Numbered from the stretch's first letter, positions 45,481 through 55,367 are shown. The stretch is DNA of 64,000 nucleotides from Lederbergia citri (GCF_018343625.1 NZ_JAGYPG010000001.1:39325-103324), one strand, 5' to 3'. Numbers and translations are program-made. The notes: generated by a model not told the origin, from the sequence alone.

Positions 45481-45675
45481 ATGAAAGGAGTCTCGATTTT
45501 ATTTATTATTATTGGATTTATTCTTTTTATAGGGACGTTTTATAGTTTTACAGCCTACCAACGGCCAGGAATTTACCCTCCTAAAAGGATATTAAAAAAA
45601 CGTGTACTATCTTTAGGGGGAGCGACTTTTATTTTTCTTATCATCGGTATAATAATTGTTATTTTGGGAAAATGA
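45481..45675 (+). CDS. Small two-helix membrane protein, 64 residues
   Basis: GAGGTGAAG precedes the ATG. Two hydrophobic segments (ILFIIIGFILFIGTFYSF and GGATFIFLIIGIIIVILG) flank a basic loop RPGIYPPKRILKKR. A terminator follows. I do not recognise the family. Confidence 0.65.
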   Translation: MKGVSILFIIIGFILFIGTFYSFTAYQRPGIYPPKRILKKRVLSLGGATFIFLIIGIIIVILGK

Positions 45676-45681
45676 TAAAAA

Positions 45682-45712
45682 GAACCTGGACGGAAAATCC
45701 AGGTTCTAGTTA
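45682..45712. terminator. Terminator between the 64-residue gene and trpP (convergent)
   Basis: AGAACCTGGA and TCCAGGTTCT form a perfect stem. Confidence 0.75.
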
Positions 45713-45713
45713 A

Positions 45714-46229
45714 TTATGCTGCGTTTACTAAATTTGATCTTTTAAGAATTGAGCTTGCAATAGGGTAAAGGATAAATAATACGATTGCATTGATAATCAT
45801 TGCTGGGACGACCCCTGTAGCAAAAAGAGCTAAAAATGGTCCAGGCAATTCAAATAGGATAGCAGCTGAACCTAGGAAAACTACGCCCGAAATGACTGTA
45901 CATACTGCAGCCAAGATTGCTACTCCTATAATATTAGGAATTCGTTTAACGATTAAAAGATATAATCCAAAAAAGATAAATGCAGTAATTGGTTTATCAA
46001 TAATATTTGGGATTTGCCCCATAGGAAATCCGGTTGTTAAAGCTGTTAAGATTCCAGTTCCAATAGCTAGTAATAATACGTTTTTCTTTTCAGGAAATAA
46101 TACAATCCCTAAAAACATTAATGGCAGTGCCATATCAGGCTTTATTCCTCCTATTGGCGGAATAACAAAATGAAGTACTGTACCGATTCCCATCAGTAAA
46201 GCTAGAATAACAAGTACTCTTGTATTCAT
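45714..46229 (-). CDS. trpP: Tryptophan transporter TrpP (YhaG)
   Basis: 171 residues with five or six membrane segments, starting MNTRVLVILALLMGIGTVLH and containing PPIGGIKPDMALPLMFLGI, as in B. subtilis TrpP. It is thought to import tryptophan. A TRAP-binding series overlaps the ribosome binding site, so translation should be shut off when tryptophan is plentiful. The serC gene that follows in B. subtilis is absent here; hit comes next. Confidence 0.9.
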   Translation of the reverse strand: MNTRVLVILALLMGIGTVLHFVIPPIGGIKPDMALPLMFLGIVLFPEKKNVLLLAIGTGILTALTTGFPMGQIPNIIDKPITAFIFFGLYLLIVKRIPNIIGVAILAAVCTVISGVVFLGSAAILFELPGPFLALFATGVVPAMIINAIVLFILYPIASSILKRSNLVNAA

Positions 46230-46236
46230 GTGAAAT

Positions 46237-46269
46237 CTCTCCTCTTCTCAACTATTCTCTTCTATTCTT
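46237..46269 (-). promoter_or_regulatory. TRAP-binding site over the trpP ribosome binding site
   Basis: On the minus strand six (G/T)AG triplets occur at an exact five-base period: TAG, GAG, TAG, GAG, GAG, GAG, ending at 46237, with a seventh AAG at 46269. The last two triplets form the Shine-Dalgarno sequence, seven to eight bases before the ATG. This is the arrangement used by TRAP to block trpP translation in B. subtilis. Confidence 0.85.
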
Positions 46270-46387
46270 CTTTCCTAGACATGCACTGTTGCTGCTAGCG
46301 AAAGATTAAGAATATTGTAGCATAATAGTCCTAGATAAAGAAGAAGTATTTTAAAAAAATAAAATTTGTAAACCAAGTATGTTGATT

Positions 46388-46460
46388 ACAGCTCCAAATG
46401 CTCGCTTTCCACGGGAGCCTTTAAACACCCGTTTTTAACTGCAGTAGTGTCGCATCTTCC
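46388..46460. repeat. Fragment of a common Bacillaceae intergenic repeat
   Basis: The words aaatgctcgctttccacggg and cgcatcttccgctcc look like decayed pieces of GC-rich intergenic repeats seen at 50818-51060. Identification is loose. Confidence 0.3.
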
Positions 46461-46479
46461 GCTCCAATCAAGAAAAAAA

Positions 46480-46508
46480 TAACTCCCACCTAATGGAAGT
46501 TATTTTGA
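46480..46508 (-). terminator. Terminator of hit
   Basis: AATAACTCCCA and TGGAAGTTATT pair around the 3' end of hit, and a short T run follows on the minus strand. Confidence 0.55.
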
Positions 46509-46925
46509 AACATGCTTGTGAATAGATTGTGCGATCGATTGGAGATCCTCTCCTGTATATTCGGATTGGCGACTAATATATTTAGTACCAAATCCGTCAT
46601 TCTCATCGTAGCGAGGAATAAGGTGTAAATGATAGTGAAAAACAGCTTGGCCAGCAAAGGATCCATTATTATTTAATACGTTTAATCCAACAGGTTGAAA
46701 TTCTTTTTTAATGGCTCGAGCAATTTCTGGTACAATCTCGAATAATTTACTTGCTGTGTCTTCAGGCAAATCGTATACATTTTCATTATGTACTTTCGGA
46801 ATGACTAAAGTATGTCCTTTTGTAATTTGGCTTATATCAAGGAATGCCAACACATTATCATTTTCAAAAACCTTTGCAGATGGCAGTTCACCATTTACAA
46901 TTTTACAAAAAATACAATCGCTCAT
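46500..46925 (-). CDS. hit: HIT-family nucleotide hydrolase
   Basis: 141 residues from the ATG after GGAAGGTGG. The zinc-type N-terminus CIFCKIVNGELPS and the histidine triad HYHLHLIPR are present, so it is a Hint/PKCI-type purine nucleoside phosphoramidase. In B. subtilis it lies divergent from ecsA, the same arrangement as here. Confidence 0.92.
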   Translation of the reverse strand: MSDCIFCKIVNGELPSAKVFENDNVLAFLDISQITKGHTLVIPKVHNENVYDLPEDTASKLFEIVPEIARAIKKEFQPVGLNVLNNNGSFAGQAVFHYHLHLIPRYDENDGFGTKYISRQSEYTGEDLQSIAQSIHKHVSK

Positions 46926-47340
46926 ATGTTCCACCTTCCTAGAGATAATAGAAATATTTTAACACACACTGTTAGGAAAATGAAAACGTGCAGGATCTAA
47001 TGAAAATCCTGCACGTTGAAGGGATTAGCGGGTTACTTGGAAAGGTTCCTTTAATGATGGATTAAAGAAATATCCGAATCTTCATAGCCCAACGCAATCA
47101 TCTCCCTTGGCTTGTGTCAAGTTTGATAAGCATGGTCATGTTCATCGTGGCTTTCCGCTTCTACTGCAGATATGTGTCTTCGACAACCACCCCAGCTTTA
47201 GCTTAGTCCCGCTCCTTCGATATTATATTGTCCCCAATTTGAATCTGTATTAGAGGTAAAAATAACCATAAAGCATGTGCCATAGGATTTCTTTTGGTAC
47301 AATAATGGTACTGTACGAAATATTAGAGAGGGCGTTTTTC
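46926..47340. other. Gene-free region between hit and ecsA
   Basis: It contains a perfect 12-base inverted repeat at 46986-47018 and a GC-richer stretch (47090-47220) that vaguely resembles the dispersed repeats (catcgtggctttccgctt). The promoters of hit and ecsA must lie here. No gene is visible. Confidence 0.4.
46986..47018. other. Perfect inverted repeat of unknown role
   Basis: AACGTGCAGGAT and ATCCTGCACGTT pair across nine bases. No T run follows on either strand, so it is not a standard terminator; it could be an operator or an RNA stem in the hit or ecsA leader. Confidence 0.5.
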
Positions 47341-48078
47341 ATGTCATTACTTGAAGTGAAAAATTTGACAGGTGGATATACAAAAAATCCTGTTTTAAAA
47401 AATGTAACCTTTTCAGTTGAAGCTGGACAAATGATTGGATTAATTGGATTAAATGGTGCGGGGAAAAGTACATCGATTAAACATATTATTGGATTGATGG
47501 AGGAACGTTCAGGATCAATTACAATAAATGGATTAACCTTAAAAGGGCAGCCTGAAGAATATCGAAAGCAATTTTCATTTGTTCCTGAAACCCCAATATT
47601 ATATGAAGAGCTGACATTGGAGGAGCACTTAAAATTATCGGCGATGGCATACGGACTTTCTGAAAAAGAATATGAAGAGCGGGTTCATCCACTATTAAAG
47701 GAATTTCGTCTAGATAAAAAGCTGAAGTGGTTTCCAGCTCATTTTTCCAAAGGGATGAAACAAAAGGTAATGATCATGTGTGCATTTTTAATTGAACCGT
47801 CTTTATACATCATTGACGAACCTTTTGTTGGACTAGATCCATTAGGAATTCAATCCCTTCTTGAATTAATGAATAGTATGAAAGAGAGTGGGGCAGGAAT
47901 TTTAATGTCCACTCATATATTAGCGACAGCGGAACGTTATTGTGATGGATTTATTATTTTACATAATGGGGAAGTACGAGCCAAAGGCACCCTACAAGAA
48001 TTGCAAAAGGAATTTTCAATGCCAAATGCGACATTAGATGATATTTATATACAGCTTACAAAGGAAGAGATGTCATGA
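47341..48078 (+). CDS. ecsA: ABC transporter ATP-binding protein EcsA
   Basis: 245 residues from the ATG after GAGAGGG; an upstream in-frame extension to 47275 is unlikely. Walker A GLNGAGKST, signature FSKGMKQKVMIMCA, Walker B LYIIDEPFVGLDP and H-loop MSTHIL are intact. The first motif residue before GGMKQK is Ser-Lys rather than Ser-Gly, common for EcsA. EcsAB affects secretion, competence and site-2 protease activity (RasP) in B. subtilis. The stop overlaps the ecsB start by four bases. Confidence 0.92.
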   Translation: MSLLEVKNLTGGYTKNPVLKNVTFSVEAGQMIGLIGLNGAGKSTSIKHIIGLMEERSGSITINGLTLKGQPEEYRKQFSFVPETPILYEELTLEEHLKLSAMAYGLSEKEYEERVHPLLKEFRLDKKLKWFPAHFSKGMKQKVMIMCAFLIEPSLYIIDEPFVGLDPLGIQSLLELMNSMKESGAGILMSTHILATAERYCDGFIILHNGEVRAKGTLQELQKEFSMPNATLDDIYIQLTKEEMS

Positions 48079-49298
48079 ATCATATTAATGAGTTGTGGCG
48101 GGAGAGATTTCAAGCTTATATGAAAGAGCTTAGACGCTATTTGAAATATATGTTCAATGACCACTTACTTTTTGTGCTCATTTTTGGCGGGGGAGCGGCA
48201 ATCTATTATTATTCCGGGTGGGTGAAAACATTAACTGCAGGATTTCCAGTTGGAATCGTAATGGCGATTATTTTAGGGATTGTAATTACAATTAGCCCAA
48301 TCTCAACCTTTCTAAAAGAAGCAGATCTCGTATTTTTGCTTCCTCTTGAGACAAAGCTCGGTCCGTATTTTCGAAAAGGAATAAGCGCAAGCTTTATAAG
48401 TCAAGCGTATATCATTTTGCTGATATTAGCTGTTTGTATGCCCATGTATGTGCAAGTGACTGGAAATGGGTTCTCTATGTTTTTTTCCATGCTAATTTTA
48501 GCCCTTGGTTTAAAAATATGGAATCTCATGATTCATTGGCGAATGTTGAAGATAAGAGATTCTTACGTGCATATATACGACTGGATCATCCGCTATATTT
48601 TTAATGCTCTTTTATTTTATTTCTTTATTGAAAAAGCATCATTTTGGTTTTTCGGCGTCGTTTTATTAATAATGGCGGTGTTTACGATCTATGTAAGGGA
48701 AGTAACTAAAAACAAAACGATTAAATGGGAATTATTAATTGAAAAAGAACAAGGAAGAATGCAGGCATTTTACCACGCCGCAAACATGTTTACAGATGTT
48801 CCACATTTAAAAGGTAGAGTGAAGAGAAGAAGGTGGCTAGATCCGTTATTTACACGTATTCCGTACGGAAGCGACTATACGTATCGATTTTTATTGGCTA
48901 GGACACTTATTCGAACGAGCGAATTTTCGGGCATGATTGTTAGATTATCGCTTATAGCAGCAGTATTCTTGCTCTTTTATGGAAACATTTATTTTTCAAT
49001 CGTTATTGCCCTTTTATTTATCTATTTGACCGGCTTTCAACTATTACCGCTGCTACGGAAACATGAGTTGACGATTTGGCCACACCTTTATCCGGTTGCT
49101 CCAACACAAAAAAGAACCGCTTTTCTTTCCTTGCTTTTGAAAGTATTGATTGGACAAGCACTCTTTTTTGGTATATGTGGGGCCATTGGCGGAAACTTTC
49201 TTCAAGGGGTTATCGTCGGAGGGGGAGCACTGATTTTTGCAGTAGCATTTGCAATTATATATGCACCTGGAAGGATTCTAAAATTTGAAAGGATATAA
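48075..49298 (+). CDS. ecsB: ABC transporter permease EcsB
   Basis: 407 residues with about ten hydrophobic segments; starts ATGA over the ecsA stop. Landmarks are the early LWRERFQAYMKELRRYLKYM, PLETKLGPYFRKG and the central KNKTIKWELLIEKEQGRMQAFY loop. It is the membrane partner of EcsA. A strong terminator lies directly after it, so there is no ecsC in this operon. Confidence 0.92.
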   Translation: MNHINELWRERFQAYMKELRRYLKYMFNDHLLFVLIFGGGAAIYYYSGWVKTLTAGFPVGIVMAIILGIVITISPISTFLKEADLVFLLPLETKLGPYFRKGISASFISQAYIILLILAVCMPMYVQVTGNGFSMFFSMLILALGLKIWNLMIHWRMLKIRDSYVHIYDWIIRYIFNALLFYFFIEKASFWFFGVVLLIMAVFTIYVREVTKNKTIKWELLIEKEQGRMQAFYHAANMFTDVPHLKGRVKRRRWLDPLFTRIPYGSDYTYRFLLARTLIRTSEFSGMIVRLSLIAAVFLLFYGNIYFSIVIALLFIYLTGFQLLPLLRKHELTIWPHLYPVAPTQKRTAFLSLLLKVLIGQALFFGICGAIGGNFLQGVIVGGGALIFAVAFAIIYAPGRILKFERI

Positions 49299-49299
49299 T

Positions 49300-49347
49300 A
49301 AACTGCCTTACCAATCAGTTAAAGACTGACTGGTAAGGCAGTTTTAT
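49300..49347 (+). terminator. Terminator of ecsAB
   Basis: AAACTGCCTTACCAATCAGT pairs with ACTGACTGGTAAGGCAGTTT (one mismatch) and TTATC follows. Confidence 0.92.
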
Positions 49348-49459
49348 CTCTTTTTCAAAATAAATGTAGTTACAACAATTTCAAATTGCCAAATTTAGTT
49401 TTGAGTGAACTTTTCTATCCAATAAAAATGAAATACCAAATAGTTACTAAGGGATTTTA

Positions 49460-50635
49460 TTATTCAATTGCTGATTTGATAGCAGCCAATCCCATCGTTT
49501 TCGCTGCTGCTAGCATTGCTTTTTCATTAATATCAAATTTTGGATGATGGTGAGGATAGCCTTGTTCAACTCCATCTGGTCTTGCGCCTGTAAAAAAGAA
49601 TGTTCCTTTCACGTGCTGCAAGTAATAGGCAAAGTCTTCGCCTCCCATTTCTGGCTTGGATTCTTCAATTAATGTATTTTCAGGAATTTCTTTTGCAACA
49701 TCAACTAGAAAGTCTGTCTCAGCATCGTGATTGACGACTGCTGGATATCCTCGATAGTAGTTATACTCATATTCGCAACCTGCTGCGATGCAAGTACCTT
49801 TTACAATTCTCTCAATCTCTTGTTCTATCATACTTCGTACATCTTCATTAAATGTTCGGACTGTCCCACCAAGCTTGGCATTGTCGGCTATTACATTGAA
49901 AGCATTGTCAGAAACGAAATACCCAACAGTTACAACTGCTGACTCAATAGGAGACACCCTGCGACTTACGATTTGTTGTAAATTCGTGACAAGCTGAGCA
50001 CCAATTACAATCGCATCTTTTGTTTTATGAGGTTGTGCACCATGACCGCCGTATCCTTTAATGATGATTTCAAAACGATCTGCTGCTGCCATAATCGGTC
50101 CCTTTCGATAACGGATATTTCCATAAGGTCCATCCGCCCAAAGATGGGTACCGAAAATGACGTCAACCCCTTCTAAACATCCGTCTTCAATCATCGGTTT
50201 AGCCCCACCTGGTGCATACTCTTCAGCATGTTGGTGGATCATGACATATTCGCCGGAAAGCTCAGCTTTCATTTCATTCAGAACTCTTGCCAAGATTAAC
50301 AGCGTAGCGGTATGTCCATCATGACCGCACGCATGCATGACGCCTGGAACAAGAGATTTAAATGGAAGGCCTGTTTCTTCATGTATCGGTAAAGCATCGA
50401 AGTCTGCACGCAAAGCTACCGTTTTTCCCGGTTTTCCACCTTTAATTCTAGCGACAACTCCATTGCCCCCAACACCAGTTTTTACTTCTACTCCAAGGCG
50501 TTTATAGTATTCTGCAATAAATGCCGATGTTTTAATTTCTTTAAAGGATAGCTCTGGATTTTGGTGCAAGTAACGTCTAATATTAACCATTTCTTTATAA
50601 TAGTTCTCTAAACGTTCGAATAGTTTTTCTTTCAT
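49460..50635 (-). CDS. yhaA: M20-family amidohydrolase / aminoacylase YhaA
   Basis: 391 residues. Metal-site motifs are HQNPELSFKEIKTS, MHACGHDGHTA, HQHAEEYAPGGA and MGGEDFAYYLQ, as in hippuricase-like amidohydrolases that release acyl groups from amino acids. The start is uncertain because only a weak site (GGGTG) lies upstream; ATG at 50635 gives the normal length. In B. subtilis yhaA also lies next to the ecs operon. Confidence 0.88.
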   Translation of the reverse strand: MKEKLFERLENYYKEMVNIRRYLHQNPELSFKEIKTSAFIAEYYKRLGVEVKTGVGGNGVVARIKGGKPGKTVALRADFDALPIHEETGLPFKSLVPGVMHACGHDGHTATLLILARVLNEMKAELSGEYVMIHQHAEEYAPGGAKPMIEDGCLEGVDVIFGTHLWADGPYGNIRYRKGPIMAAADRFEIIIKGYGGHGAQPHKTKDAIVIGAQLVTNLQQIVSRRVSPIESAVVTVGYFVSDNAFNVIADNAKLGGTVRTFNEDVRSMIEQEIERIVKGTCIAAGCEYEYNYYRGYPAVVNHDAETDFLVDVAKEIPENTLIEESKPEMGGEDFAYYLQHVKGTFFFTGARPDGVEQGYPHHHPKFDINEKAMLAAAKTMGLAAIKSAIE

Positions 50636-50817
50636 AGCTACGCACACCCACTTAAGTAATATTTTTAGGCTCGAAATAATTATATCAATTTTTAAGAACA
50701 GTGTGCGTAAGAAATTTAAAAACCAGTGGATTTATTGATTGCGATGAAAATCTTTCTTTTTTTAATTTGATGAATGGGAGGATATTAAGATCGTCTCTGT
50801 TAATGGTCATTCCTGTT

Positions 50818-51060
50818 TTAAAACGCTGTCAAAGTGGATAGGAAGGCAAGAAGACTCCTGCGGGAGTACGGGGCAGGGGAGACTACACAGGGGCTTGCCA
50901 CGAGGAGGCTCCCAGTACTTTGTCTAGCTACAGGCGCTAGTGGCCAAAAACCAGCAACCCAAGAAGTTTCAGAACAACTTCCTGGGTTGGAGAACATAAT
51001 GCTTGTTCGTCCCTGTCAAGCTCAAGCTCCTTCCGTTTTTCAGCCCTGAGAAAACAGAGT
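50818..51060. repeat. Chimeric GC-rich intergenic repeat
   Basis: The left half (aagactcctgcgggagtacg, ggagactacacaggggct, gaggaggctccc) is a type often seen between Bacillaceae genes. The right half starts gtctagctacaggcgctagt, like gtccagctactggcgccagc at 60721, and holds the inverted pair ccaagaagtt / aacttcctgg. A 71-codon frame in it is not a gene. Confidence 0.6.
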
Positions 51061-51144
51061 GCCTGGAGCGAAAATCAACAAACTCATAAAACGATGCTAG
51101 AATCTTAAAAAAGGATACTTCTTATGTTTCTGGTTGCTAGCTGC

Positions 51145-51642
51145 TCATTCTGTATCTTTTTCCTCTGAAACAAAATAGGTTGATGTATAGGCTGGTCCAG
51201 AAAATATATTCGTGCCCTTTGATTGAAAATGGATATTGTTGTACATAGAAGAATTTTTCCATGTTCGAATATGTTCTTCATCCTTCCACATCGTCATGAG
51301 CATGTACGTATCATTTGACAATGGACGCAGTAATCTTGCTGTTATAAATCCAGTGTGGTTCTGAATTAATTTAATTTTATCTGTCATTCCATATTCAAAT
51401 ACAGGCCGGTTTTCATCTCGGACAGGAATAAAATTACAAGAAACAACTCCTTCATTTTCAAAATCGCCAATCGACTCCATTAATTCATACTTTTTAGGGG
51501 ACTGAAATAATGTGGATCCCGCTGTTTCATGCCAAAGTAGACACCCTTCTACATTTTGCATTAAAACCATTTTTTCATTTGGATGTTTTTCTTCGAGTTT
51601 TTTCAAAAAATAGTAAGTCCCCATTGCAATATAAACATACAT
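51145..51642 (-). CDS. hmoB: Haem-degrading monooxygenase HmoB (YhgC)
   Basis: 165 residues from the ATG after GGGGTGG; the normal length. The C-terminal half is an antibiotic-biosynthesis-monooxygenase fold (FEYGMTDKIKLIQNHTGFITARLLRPLSN, MTMWKDEEHIRTWKNS). HmoB opens haem to release iron. Its position next to the haem-synthesis operon is as in B. subtilis, except that pbpF does not lie between them here. Confidence 0.85.
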   Translation of the reverse strand: MYVYIAMGTYYFLKKLEEKHPNEKMVLMQNVEGCLLWHETAGSTLFQSPKKYELMESIGDFENEGVVSCNFIPVRDENRPVFEYGMTDKIKLIQNHTGFITARLLRPLSNDTYMLMTMWKDEEHIRTWKNSSMYNNIHFQSKGTNIFSGPAYTSTYFVSEEKDTE

Positions 51643-51891
51643 ACAACCACCCCATTCATTTAATACAATCAACAACTGTTATTTTCCTATCATAAGCTTT
51701 ACCCGGGTTATGGCTTGGCAAACAAGTGGGCTTTTTTTGGACATATAAAAAGGACAAATTTATGACAAGACGTGCTGTTGCCTATACTTTAAGTAGGAAA
51801 AATACTATAGTTATATCGGATTCCTAGATTTTTTGTTCATGTACTTTTATTATACAATATAGTTACTGAAAACCTTGAAAGGTGGACAATC

Positions 51892-52944
51892 ATGAAACCT
51901 ATTAAAAATGATACATTATTGCGAGCGGCAAAAGGAGAGAGAACAGAACATGTTCCTGTTTGGTATATGCGACAAGCTGGCCGCTCTCAAGCTGAGTATC
52001 GCAAAATAAAAGAAAAATATTCACTATTTGAAATCACCCATCAGCCAGAACTTTGCGCGTATGTAACTAGGCTTCCTGTTGAAATGTACAACGTGGATGC
52101 TGCCATTTTATATAAAGATATTATGACACCACTCCCATCATTAGGAGTCAATGTAGAAATTAAAAGTGGAATTGGTCCAGTCATTGATAACCCAATTCGT
52201 TCCATTAAGGATATAGAAGTTTTAGGAGAAATTCATCCTGAAGAAGATATTCCCTATGTTCTTGATACAATCAAACTTTTAACAGAAGAGCAGCTCTCCG
52301 TTCCTTTAATTGGCTTTGCCGGTGCACCGTTTACACTCGCGAGCTATATGATCGAAGGCGGACCATCAAGAAATTATCATAAAACAAAAGCTTTTATGTA
52401 TTCTGAACCGGAAGCTTGGTTTTTATTAATGGATAAGCTAGGGGAAATGACGGTTACATATTTAAAAGCACAAATTAACGCTGGAGCAAGTGCAGTCCAG
52501 ATCTTTGACTCTTGGGTAGGTGCGTTAAGTAGAACGGATTATAAAAAATACATTAAACCAGTCATGACCAAAATATTTACAGAAATGAGAACAGAGAATG
52601 TTCCACTGATTATGCACGGGGTAGGCGCGAGCCACTTAGCATTGGAATGGAATGACCTACCACTTGATGTCGTAGGGCTTGATTGGAGATTGCCGATTGC
52701 TGACGCTAGAAAAATAGGTGTTACAAAAGCGGTTCAAGGAAATTTAGACCCTGCCGTCTTAATAGCAAATTGGGAAACGATTGAGGAACGAGCAAAAGAA
52801 ATTATTGATGAAGGAATTCAAACACCTGGGTTCATTTTTAACCTTGGTCACGGTGTCTTCCCAGATGTAAATCCGGAAACATTAAAGCGCCTCACTTCTT
52901 TTATTCATGAATACAGTGCTGAAAAATTAAAACAATTACGTTAA
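51892..52944 (+). CDS. hemE: Uroporphyrinogen decarboxylase
   Basis: 350 residues, full length. The N-terminal signature [11 protein letters not shown] and the second motif [16 protein letters not shown] are intact, with [11 protein letters not shown] and GNLDPAVL further on. It makes coproporphyrinogen III. It opens the hemE-hemH-hemY operon; GAAAGGTGG precedes the ATG. Confidence 0.96.
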   Translation: MKPIKNDTLLRAAKGERTEHVPVWYMRQAGRSQAEYRKIKEKYSLFEITHQPELCAYVTRLPVEMYNVDAAILYKDIMTPLPSLGVNVEIKSGIGPVIDNPIRSIKDIEVLGEIHPEEDIPYVLDTIKLLTEEQLSVPLIGFAGAPFTLASYMIEGGPSRNYHKTKAFMYSEPEAWFLLMDKLGEMTVTYLKAQINAGASAVQIFDSWVGALSRTDYKKYIKPVMTKIFTEMRTENVPLIMHGVGASHLALEWNDLPLDVVGLDWRLPIADARKIGVTKAVQGNLDPAVLIANWETIEERAKEIIDEGIQTPGFIFNLGHGVFPDVNPETLKRLTSFIHEYSAEKLKQLR

Positions 52945-52962
52945 TGAAACGGAGTGAATGAT

Positions 52963-53901
52963 ATGACTAAAAAGAAAATGGGGCTATTAGTAATGGCCTA
53001 CGGAACTCCATATAGTGAGGATGATATTGAACGTTATTACACACATATTCGCCATGGACGCCCGCCTGCTAAGGAAGCTCTCGAAGATTTGGAGAATCGA
53101 TATAAAGCTATTGGAGGAATATCACCTCTTGCCAAAATAACGGAACAACAGGCTTTCGGACTTCAAGATCGCTTAAATGAAGTTCAAGATGAAATTGAGT
53201 TCAAGGCTTATATCGGCTTAAAACATATCGAGCCCTTCATTGAAGATGCCGTGGAAAAAATGCACGAAGACGGAATTGAAGAAGCTGTTTCGCTAGTATT
53301 GGCTCCTCATTTTTCAACCTTTAGCGTAAAATCTTATAACGAGCGCGCGAAGGAAACAGCTGAAAAGCTTGGAGGTTTAGTCATTACGTCTGTTGAGAGC
53401 TGGTATGAAGAACCTAAATTCATTCGATTTTGGGCAGACGAGGTAAAGGAAGTATATAAAAATATGCCGGAGGATGAGCGAAATAATGCATGTTTAATTG
53501 TGTCCGCCCATAGTCTTCCTGAAAAAATCCTCCAATTTGGAGACCCATATCCTAAGCAGCTTCAAGAAACAGCAGATTTAATCGCTAAAGAAGCAAGTAT
53601 TACGGAATATGAAGTTGGCTGGCAAAGTGAAGGAAATACACCTGATCCATGGCTGGGACCAGATGTACAAGATTTAACAAGAGAGCTTCATGAGAAAAAA
53701 GGCTATACTGCATTTGTGTATATTCCTGTTGGCTTCGTTTCTACCCATCTCGAAGTTCTATATGATAATGATGTTGAATGTAAAGTAGTAACGGATGAGG
53801 TAGGTGCAGCATATTATCGTCCAGCTATGCCAGATGCACAGCCTAAATTTATTGACGCTCTTGTCTCAGTTATATTAAAGCACCTCGGAAAAAAACAATA
53901 A
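52963..53901 (+). CDS. hemH: Coproporphyrin/protoporphyrin ferrochelatase
   Basis: 312 residues from the ATG five bases after GGAGTGA; an in-frame GTG three codons earlier is possible. Landmarks are [23 protein letters not shown], the metal-site histidine in [10 protein letters not shown] and the Glu in [14 protein letters not shown]. It inserts iron, most likely into coproporphyrin III in this group of Gram-positive bacteria. It begins 18 bases after hemE. Confidence 0.95.
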   Translation: MTKKKMGLLVMAYGTPYSEDDIERYYTHIRHGRPPAKEALEDLENRYKAIGGISPLAKITEQQAFGLQDRLNEVQDEIEFKAYIGLKHIEPFIEDAVEKMHEDGIEEAVSLVLAPHFSTFSVKSYNERAKETAEKLGGLVITSVESWYEEPKFIRFWADEVKEVYKNMPEDERNNACLIVSAHSLPEKILQFGDPYPKQLQETADLIAKEASITEYEVGWQSEGNTPDPWLGPDVQDLTRELHEKKGYTAFVYIPVGFVSTHLEVLYDNDVECKVVTDEVGAAYYRPAMPDAQPKFIDALVSVILKHLGKKQ

Positions 53902-53925
53902 TTAGCAGAAGTAGGCGATTTTACG

Positions 53926-55347
53926 TTGAATGATAATAAAAAAAAGGTTGTTGTGATCGGTGGTGGATTAACTGGTTTAACGACAGCTTATTATTTGCAA
54001 AAAGCAATTGCCGATAAGGAACTGCCGATTGAATTGACACTTCTAGAAGCAAGTCACAAACTAGGAGGCAAAATTCAAACGGTTTATCAAGATGGATTTG
54101 TCATTGAAAGAGGTCCTGACTCATTTTTGGAGAGGAAAAAGAGTGCAGCAGAACTTGTTCGCGAAGTTGGATTAAGTGATGATCTCGTTAATAATACGGC
54201 AGGGAAGTCGTTTGTTTTAGTTAATGAACAACTGCATCCAATGCCTAAAGGGGCTGTCATGGGAATTCCCACTAAAATAAGCCCATTTGTGACAACGGGA
54301 CTATTTTCTGTACAAGGAAAAATGAGAGCAACATGTGACTTCATTTTACCTCGTTCAAATAAAAATGAAGACCAATCTCTAGGTCACTTTTTCCGTAGGA
54401 GACTTGGAGATGAAGTAGTCGAAAATCTAATCGAACCACTTTTATCTGGAATATATGCCGGTGATATTGACCAACTCAGTCTAATGTCGACATTTCCGCA
54501 GTTTTATAAAGTAGAACGTGAGCATCGAAGTTTGATTCTTGGAATGAAAAAAACAACGCCTAAGACACCTAAAAACCAATTAAGCAGTAAAAATCAAGGT
54601 ATCTTCCTTACTTTGAAAAATGGTTTGCAATCATTGGTAGATGCTATTGAAGAGAAATTGACCAACTGTACAATTATGAAAGGTGTACAAGTCACTTCGC
54701 TAGAACGACATTTTGATTCGACTTATGAGCTTTCGCTAAATAATGGAGAAATCCTCCATGCTGATAGCGTAGTAATGGCGTTACCTCATTTAGCAATTGC
54801 TGATCTTTTACATGAAAAAGAATATATAAGTAGTTTAAAAAACATGCCGGCTACAACGGTCGCAACCGTGGCTATGGCGTTTGATGAAAAAGATGTTGAG
54901 AATACCATTGATGGTACAGGCTTCGTTGTTTCTAGAAACAGTGATTATACTATCACTGCGTGTACTTGGACTCATAAAAAATGGCCACATACTACTCCAA
55001 AAGGAAAAGTCCTGCTGCGCTGCTATGTAGGCCGAGCAGGGGAAGAAACGGTTGTCGATCTCTCAGACGCAGAAATAGAAAAAATCGTATTAGAAGATTT
55101 AAAGAAAACAATGAATATTGAGGCAAAACCGCAATTTACTATTATCACCCGCTGGGAAAAAGCGATGCCTCAATATACAGTCGGCCATAAACAGCGAGTG
55201 GAACAAATTAAAGAAAATCTTAAAGAAGATATGCCAGGAGTCTTTATTACCGGCAGTTCTTTTGAAGGCATCGGAATCCCGGATTGCATTGATCAAGGAA
55301 AAAAAGCAGTTCAAGATATCGTTCAATATTTAAAATTAAGCAGCTAA
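53926..55347 (+). CDS. hemY: Coproporphyrinogen III oxidase (HemY/CgoX)
   Basis: 473 residues from a TTG start; only a modest AGG site is seen upstream. The FAD-binding GGGLTGLTTAYYL lies at residues about 12-24, with GGKIQTVYQDGFVIERGPDS following, and the C-terminal FITGSSFEGIGIPDCIDQGKKA motif closes the flavin site. The enzyme oxidises coproporphyrinogen III in the Gram-positive pathway. A terminator overlaps its stop codon, which ends the operon. Confidence 0.94.
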   Translation: MNDNKKKVVVIGGGLTGLTTAYYLQKAIADKELPIELTLLEASHKLGGKIQTVYQDGFVIERGPDSFLERKKSAAELVREVGLSDDLVNNTAGKSFVLVNEQLHPMPKGAVMGIPTKISPFVTTGLFSVQGKMRATCDFILPRSNKNEDQSLGHFFRRRLGDEVVENLIEPLLSGIYAGDIDQLSLMSTFPQFYKVEREHRSLILGMKKTTPKTPKNQLSSKNQGIFLTLKNGLQSLVDAIEEKLTNCTIMKGVQVTSLERHFDSTYELSLNNGEILHADSVVMALPHLAIADLLHEKEYISSLKNMPATTVATVAMAFDEKDVENTIDGTGFVVSRNSDYTITACTWTHKKWPHTTPKGKVLLRCYVGRAGEETVVDLSDAEIEKIVLEDLKKTMNIEAKPQFTIITRWEKAMPQYTVGHKQRVEQIKENLKEDMPGVFITGSSFEGIGIPDCIDQGKKAVQDIVQYLKLSS

Positions 55348-55367
55348 TTATTTTAGCTGTTTTTTTC
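55340..55367 (+). terminator. Terminator of hemEHY
   Basis: CAGCTAA and TTAGCTG pair and are followed by seven T; the stem contains the hemY stop codon. Confidence 0.8.

Noticed and set aside
50834..51049. 71-codon frame before hmoB
   Set aside because: It is in a GC-rich intergenic repeat and has no ribosome binding site.
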